Source: Gammaproteobacteria bacterium (GTDB lineage: Bacteria; Pseudomonadota; Gammaproteobacteria; Nevskiales; Nevskiaceae). From it: DNA of 64,000 nucleotides. Positions 59,789 to 64,000 of this stretch are shown piece by piece (the first letter of the stretch is position 1; each line of letters starts with the position of its first letter). Position numbers and translations under genes: made by a program. Location of the stretch: positions 62,001-126,000 of the forward strand of contig JAHZLQ010000068.1 of assembly GCA_022599775.1 (NCBI GenBank). The letters run 5' to 3'. The notes below the pieces were generated by a model. It did not search any database and had not been told where the DNA came from. It saw nothing but the letters and a program-made list of their open reading frames with translations.

Positions 59789-60582
59789 GCCGCGCTCCGT
59801 CCGGAAAAACCGACGCGGCAGCGGCCGAGTCCGCCGATGCTGCACACCAGTTCATCGCCGTCGGCGACCGGCACCAGCGCCGACTGCGAGCCCGACAGGA
59901 TCACCTCGCCAGCGCGAAACGGAATGCCGAGCTCGCCGAGGGTGTTCGCCAGCCAGGCCACCGCGTTGGCCGGAGAACCCTGCACCGCGGCGCCCACGCC
60001 GGTCGAAAACACTTCGCCATTCTTGTCGAGCACCATGCCGGCGAGCGTCAGCTCGAGCCGCCGCGGATCGCCCTCGGCATCGCCGAGCACATAGACGCCG
60101 CAGGAGGCGTTGTCGGCCACCGTGTCCTGAATCTTGATGTTCCAGTCGGTGATTCTCGAATCGACGATCTCGAAACACGGCCGCACATGATCGGTCGCGC
60201 GAATCACATCGATCGCGGTCACGCCCGGCCCCTGCAGATCGGCCTTGAGCACGAAGGCCAGCTCCGCCTCGGCCTTGGGCTGGATCAGCGTGCCGAGGTC
60301 GATCGTGTCGCCGTCGCGATACGCCATGTTCGAGGTCAGCTGCCCGAAGTCCGGCTGGAACACGCCGAGAAAATCCTGCACTGGCCTGCTGGTCACCCCG
60401 ATCTTCTTGCCGACCACGGTTTCGCCGGCCTGCAGGCGGCGCTCGATGAAGCGCAGCTGGATGCGGTAGGCCTGCCCGAGGTCGATATCCGGCTCGCGCA
60501 GCAGCAGCGGCGCAACCGTGCGCCGCGCGACGAACGCCTCGTAGAGTTCGTCGCCGTAGCGTGTGATCTTGGCGGAGTCCAT
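59785..60582 (-). CDS. dmpE: 2-oxopent-4-enoate hydratase
   Basis: A 265-residue hydratase adding water to 2-oxopent-4-enoate. GKKIGVTSRPVQDFLGVFQP, AEAELAFVLKADLQGPGVT, VRPCFEIVDSRITDWNIKIQ and DTVADNASCGVYVLG are characteristic; the metal-binding Glu residues lie in the AEAELAF and CFEIVDSR blocks. It is a paralogue of the neighbouring DmpH. Start at ATG 60582 follows dmpC closely. Confidence 0.92.
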   Translation of the reverse strand: MDSAKITRYGDELYEAFVARRTVAPLLLREPDIDLGQAYRIQLRFIERRLQAGETVVGKKIGVTSRPVQDFLGVFQPDFGQLTSNMAYRDGDTIDLGTLIQPKAEAELAFVLKADLQGPGVTAIDVIRATDHVRPCFEIVDSRITDWNIKIQDTVADNASCGVYVLGDAEGDPRRLELTLAGMVLDKNGEVFSTGVGAAVQGSPANAVAWLANTLGELGIPFRAGEVILSGSQSALVPVADGDELVCSIGGLGRCRVGFSGRSAA

Positions 60583-60589
60583 GCGCACC

Positions 60590-62050
60590 TCAGAGCTTGA
60601 CGCAGACATTGCGGGTTTCGGTATAGAACTCGAGCGAATGCACTCCGCCTTCGCGGCCGATGCCGGACTGCTTGGAGCCGCCGAACGCCGTGCGCAGATC
60701 GCGCAGGAACCAGCTGTTGATCCAGGTGATGCCGACTTCGACGCGCGCCGCAAGGCGGTGCGCGCGGCTCAGATCGGACGTCCAGATCGTGGTCGACAGC
60801 CCGTAGACGGTGTCGTTGGCCAGCGCCACGACCTCGTCCTCGGCGTCGAACGGACGGATGTGGCAGCACGGGCCGAAGATCTCCTCGCGCACCACCGCGG
60901 CGGTTTCCGGCAGACCGGTCCAGATCGTCGGCTGCACCCAGGCGCCGTCGGCGAGTTCGCCCGGCACCTCCGGCACGCCGCCGCCGGTGACGACGGTGGC
61001 GCCCTCCTCGACCGCGCGGCGATAGTAGGACAGGACCTTCAGCCGATGCTCCTGGCTGATCAATGGTCCGTAGTTGGCGCCGGCATCGTCGGGACGACCG
61101 AAGCGCACGCTTTCGGCGCGCAGCTTCATCGCCTGCACGAAGCGCTCGAACAGCGGCCGTTCCACATAGATGCGTTCGGTCCCGAGGCAGACCTGCCCGG
61201 TGTTGAGGAAGGCCGCACGGAACAGCCCCTCGACCGCCGCGTCGAAATTGCAGTCGGCGAACACGATCGCGGCATTCTTGCCGCCGAGTTCGAAGGACAC
61301 GTCGCGCGTGCCCTCGGCGGCGGCCTGCATGATCGCGGTACCGGTGCGCGTCTCGCCGGTGAACGTGATCGCGTCGACGCCGCGATGGCGCGTCAACAGT
61401 TCGCCGGCGGAGTCCGCGCCGAAACCCTGGACGACGTTGTAGACGCCCTTGGGAATACCGACCGCGTTCATCACCTCGCCGAGCAGCGCCGCGGTCTGCG
61501 GCGACTCCTCCGACGGCTTGACCACCACGGTGTTGCCGCAGGCCAGCGCCGGGCCGAGCTTCCAGGTCATCAGCATGAACGGGGCGTTCCACGGACAGAT
61601 CACGCCGATCACGCCCTTGGGCACGCGCAAGGCATAGTTGAGCGCACCGCGCCCGTCCGGCGTCGCCATCTGAAACGATTCACAGGCGACGTTCTTGACG
61701 ACGTCGGCGAACACCTGGAAGTTGGCCGCGCCGCGCGGAATGAAGACATGCTCCATGACGTGGCGCGGCTGCCCGGTATCGGCCATTTCGGCTTCGACGA
61801 AATCGTCGAAACGCCGTGTGATCTCGCTGGCGACGCCGTACAGCAGCTCGACGCGCTGCTGCAGCGCCAGCGCGCCCCATTCGCCGCGAAGCGCGGCGCG
61901 CGCAGCCGTCACTGCGGCATCGACCTCGTCACGTCCGGCTTCGGCCACCTCTGCGATCACCCGATTGTCGAGCGGCGAACGCTTGTCGAAGCGCCGCCCG
62001 TCGCCGGCGGCGACGAACCGGCCATCGATGAAATTCTCTATCAGACGCAT
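60590..62050 (-). CDS. dmpC: 2-hydroxymuconic semialdehyde dehydrogenase
   Basis: A 486-residue aldehyde dehydrogenase oxidising 2-hydroxymuconic semialdehyde to 4-oxalocrotonate with NAD. VICPWNAPFMLMTWKLGPAL, GNTVVVKPSEESPQTAALL, DAITFTGETRTGTAIM, FELGGKNAAIVFADC (Glu) and NTGQVCLGTERI (Cys) are intact. ATG 62050 is chosen because gaggag lies four to nine bases upstream. It is the first gene of the lower-pathway row, and a possible LysR site lies upstream. Confidence 0.94.
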   Translation of the reverse strand: MRLIENFIDGRFVAAGDGRRFDKRSPLDNRVIAEVAEAGRDEVDAAVTAARAALRGEWGALALQQRVELLYGVASEITRRFDDFVEAEMADTGQPRHVMEHVFIPRGAANFQVFADVVKNVACESFQMATPDGRGALNYALRVPKGVIGVICPWNAPFMLMTWKLGPALACGNTVVVKPSEESPQTAALLGEVMNAVGIPKGVYNVVQGFGADSAGELLTRHRGVDAITFTGETRTGTAIMQAAAEGTRDVSFELGGKNAAIVFADCNFDAAVEGLFRAAFLNTGQVCLGTERIYVERPLFERFVQAMKLRAESVRFGRPDDAGANYGPLISQEHRLKVLSYYRRAVEEGATVVTGGGVPEVPGELADGAWVQPTIWTGLPETAAVVREEIFGPCCHIRPFDAEDEVVALANDTVYGLSTTIWTSDLSRAHRLAARVEVGITWINSWFLRDLRTAFGGSKQSGIGREGGVHSLEFYTETRNVCVKL

Positions 62051-62181
62051 ACGCTCCTCGCACATTGAATAGTCTGGCGGCGGCGCGCGGCGCACCGTCC
62101 CGGCTCGCCGATTTCACGGCTTATGAATGAAAGCCTAGGCACGCGCGGCAATACCGTCCAATACTTTGTATTTCAGTAATC

Positions 62182-62198
62182 GATACCTATCAGGTATC
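62182..62198 (-). promoter_or_regulatory. LysR-type operator (ATAC-N7-GTAT) upstream of dmpC
   Basis: gatacctatcaggtatc has perfect seven-base arms and contains atac-N7-gtat, the site used by the BenM/CatM group of LysR regulators of aromatic catabolism. It lies about 130 bases upstream of the dmpC start, within the 165-base gap between dmpC and dmpP. The matching regulator gene is not in this window. Confidence 0.55.
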
Positions 62199-62215
62199 AG
62201 ATAACTCACAGTCCT

Positions 62216-63277
62216 TCATATGCTCTTGAACAGCGGACTTCTCATCTGCTGTACGTCAGCGGCCGAAATGAACTTCTCGGTGTAGATGTCACGCTCGAAC
62301 AGGCGCCCCTGCATCAAACACGTGATGCAGGCGTCGATCATCAGCGGCGGCCCGCACAGATAGGCCTTGTGCCCCCGGAAATCGCCGCCGAAGCGGGCCT
62401 GCGCGGCTTCGTGGACGAAACCGCGAAAACCTTGCCACGGCGAGCTTTCGGGCTCGTGCGACAACGCTGGCACGTACTCGAAGTTGGAATGGCGCTCGGC
62501 GAGTTCGGTGAAGGCCTCGTGGTAGTACAGTTCGGCGCGCGTGCGCTGGCCGTAGACCAGGGTGATCGGCTGCGCGCAGCCTTCGTCGAGCAGGTCGAGA
62601 ATCATCGAGCGCGGACTGGACAGCCCGGAACCGCCGGCCATGAAGATCAGCGGCAGCTCGGCCCGCTTTCGGACGAAGAAGCGACCATAAGGTCCGGACA
62701 GCCGCACCCGCTGCCCGACCGCCAGTTGCTGGTGGACGTAGCCGGTGCCGCGACCGGCCGGCACCAGCCGGACATTGAGCTCGAGCATGCGCGGGCTCGC
62801 CGGCGCGTTGGCGATCGAGAAGGCCCGGCCACCGATGCCGTCCGGCAGTTCCAGATTCACGTACTGCCCGGCCTGAAATCGCATGCCCTCGGCGGCGTCG
62901 AGCTCGATCCACACGCCCTTGATCGTCGGCGTCAAGGCTTCGATGCGACGCACCACGCCGTCGAAGTCCTCGACCGGCAGGTCGAGCGCCTCCGGATCCT
63001 CCTCGATGTCGGCTTCGATCACGACGTCGCTCTCCAGCGTCGCGCAGCAGGCCAGGCATTTTTGCTCCTCGCGCTCGAAATCCATCAGCGCGAACGAGGA
63101 GGCCTCGCCGTGCTCGACTTCGCCGTCGACCACCTGCACCTTGCAGGTCGCGCACAACCCATGGCCGCAGGCATGCGGCAGATAGACGCCGGCGCGCAGC
63201 GCCGCGTCGAGCATCGTCTGTCCGTCCTCGACCTCAATCGTGCGGCCGATCGGTTCGATCGTCAGCGTGTGCGTCAT
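62216..63277 (-). CDS. dmpP: phenol hydroxylase reductase component (P5)
   Basis: A 353-residue electron-transfer subunit feeding the diiron hydroxylase. The N-terminal plant-type [2Fe-2S] domain has Cys37, Cys42, Cys45 (CGHGLCATC) and Cys77 (CLACC); then an FAD domain (GRAFSIANAP) and an NAD domain (LIFMAGGSGLSSPRSMI, AYLCGPPLMIDACI). Matches DmpP in length. It overlaps dmpO by four bases. Confidence 0.95.
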   Translation of the reverse strand: MTHTLTIEPIGRTIEVEDGQTMLDAALRAGVYLPHACGHGLCATCKVQVVDGEVEHGEASSFALMDFEREEQKCLACCATLESDVVIEADIEEDPEALDLPVEDFDGVVRRIEALTPTIKGVWIELDAAEGMRFQAGQYVNLELPDGIGGRAFSIANAPASPRMLELNVRLVPAGRGTGYVHQQLAVGQRVRLSGPYGRFFVRKRAELPLIFMAGGSGLSSPRSMILDLLDEGCAQPITLVYGQRTRAELYYHEAFTELAERHSNFEYVPALSHEPESSPWQGFRGFVHEAAQARFGGDFRGHKAYLCGPPLMIDACITCLMQGRLFERDIYTEKFISAADVQQMRSPLFKSI

Positions 63278-63627
63278 GCGCCCCCCGCCAGCGTGTTCAG
63301 ACCCGGCGTGCGCATGCGCAGATGATGCTTGTGGTCGATGCCGTTGTCGGCCAGGCTGCGCTCGAAATCCGGTGTCCAGGGCTGATTCGACTTGAGCCAC
63401 TCGACCTGCTGCCAGTCGATCGAAGCAGCGTCGGGATCGGCCTGCAGCAGCGGCTGCAGCGTCTCGATCAGCGAGTTGAAGCTCATCTGCGGGGGAACGC
63501 ACAGCAGCAGCGAGGCCGCGAACAGCAGGTGATGGTCCCAGCTGATGTAGATCAGCTGCTTGCCGTTGTAGTTGGCGACCGCGTCGCGCGGCACGCCGAC
63601 GTACTCTTGGGTTGCGGTAACAGGCAT
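63274..63627 (-). CDS. dmpO: phenol hydroxylase P4 subunit
   Basis: A 117-residue small subunit of the multicomponent phenol hydroxylase. ISWDHHLLFAASLLLCVPP, ETLQPLLQADPDAASIDWQQ and NGIDHKHHLRMRTPGLNTL match DmpO-type proteins. ATG 63627 has aggagt nearby. It sits between the dmpN large-subunit gene and dmpP, as in Pseudomonas clusters. Confidence 0.92.
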   Translation of the reverse strand: MPVTATQEYVGVPRDAVANYNGKQLIYISWDHHLLFAASLLLCVPPQMSFNSLIETLQPLLQADPDAASIDWQQVEWLKSNQPWTPDFERSLADNGIDHKHHLRMRTPGLNTLAGGA

Positions 63628-63737
63628 ATCGGTACTCCTGACTGGGCGGCAGGCGACTGCGGCAAACGGTCCCGCGGGCTGTTCGGGGACCGCTCGCCGT
63701 GCGCCTGCGCGCCACGGGGTTGCTGAAGGGACGCGGC

Positions 63738-64000
63738 TCAGTCGTTGGACGTCGCCAGCCCTCGCCATTGCTCGAAATTGCGCTGGTCACGGGAGCCGAC
63801 GAAGTCACCGTTGTCGCGCCCGTTGACGAGCCCTACCCAATCCATCCAGGCGGCGACATCGCCATTGAGCGGGGCTTGGAACAGCTGCGGCATCGGCAGC
63901 CAGGCCTGGACGTATTTTTCCGGCTCGTGCTCGAAGATCTCCTGGCAGTGATCCGAACAGAAGTGGTACTTGTCGCCCTTGTAGTCGAGCTCGCGATTGC
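63738..64000 (-). CDS. dmpN: phenol hydroxylase P3 large subunit, C-terminal end
   Basis: Only the last 87 residues lie in the window; the gene runs off the right edge (its start is beyond 64000). The frame reads KYHFCSDHCQEIFEHEPEKY, QAWLPMPQLFQAPLNGDVAA and NFEQWRGLATSND, then stops. The Cys-His segment is the zinc/iron-like knuckle at the end of DmpN-type diiron hydroxylases. The diiron-binding region is not in the window. Confidence 0.88.
   Translation of the reverse strand, partial: NRELDYKGDKYHFCSDHCQEIFEHEPEKYVQAWLPMPQLFQAPLNGDVAAWMDWVGLVNGRDNGDFVGSRDQRNFEQWRGLATSND

Noticed and set aside
60563-62068. Plus-strand open frame of 501 codons.
   Set aside because: It runs antisense to the clear aldehyde dehydrogenase gene dmpC and matches no family.

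Overview
This is a GC-rich bacterial chromosome segment that reads as a gammaproteobacterium. The evidence is the run kdsD-kdsC-lptC-lptA-lptB-rpoN-hpf-ptsN-hprK-rapZ-EIIA-HPr-EI, together with short-form hisG, sodB, monothiol grxD and a dmp-type phenol/catechol pathway. The presence of hprK and of fatty-acid and aromatic catabolism suggests a Nevskiales/Solimonadaceae-like or Xanthomonadales-related lineage; this placement is inference from gene content only.

Layout. 1-2.0 kb is an insertion-sequence scar: a frameshifted IS1182-type transposase followed by the tail of an IS30-type transposase. 2.0-9.7 kb holds a methyltransferase, a lipoprotein amidase, a GAF-GGDEF diguanylate cyclase, a decayed lysR/yeiH pair, a nitronate monooxygenase-like flavoprotein and an isocitrate dehydrogenase carrying an extra C-terminal CBS pair. 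9.7-25 kb is mostly housekeeping: RDD membrane protein, grxD, sodB, argF, nadC, alpha/beta hydrolase, sppA, a sorbosone-dehydrogenase-like lipid/sugar-type beta-propeller, a peroxiredoxin-trxB pair, hisD-hisG, an unrecognised two-domain protein, and murA. 25-39 kb is the envelope and regulatory core: ibaG, a yadGH-type exporter, photolyase, the Kdo and Lpt genes, rpoN, hpf, and a regulatory PTS without any permease. 39-46 kb holds an LpxH-like phosphatase, a sigma/anti-sigma/DUF4097 operon, a GNAT and LysE pair, a secreted metallophosphoesterase and a TetR regulator. 46-55 kb is fatty-acyl metabolism (FadE, CaiB-type CoA transferase, acyl-CoA synthetase), a predicted pseudokinase, purU and a YkgJ protein. 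55-64 kb, on the minus strand, is a meta-cleavage pathway running into phenol hydroxylase genes (dmpN-O-P, then dmpC-E-H-I-F-G, SDR, tautomerase, dmpQ).

How the genes work together. Phenol hydroxylase makes catechol. The DmpC/E/H/I/G/F set takes 2-hydroxymuconic semialdehyde to pyruvate and acetyl-CoA. The ring-cleaving dioxygenase (dmpB) and the hydrolase (dmpD) are not in the window, although the DmpQ-type ferredoxin that normally reactivates the dioxygenase is. The PTS genes (EI, HPr, EIIA-Man-type, EIIA-Ntr, HPr kinase, RapZ) form a signalling set next to rpoN.

The most unusual features are the Icd-CBS fusion, the transmembrane pseudokinase with several lost catalytic residues, the NTF2-like/Rossmann hybrid between murA and hisG, a 38-residue membrane protein gene downstream of an 18-bp perfect palindrome, and a BenM/CatM-type LysR box in front of dmpC. 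No tRNA, rRNA or CRISPR array was seen.
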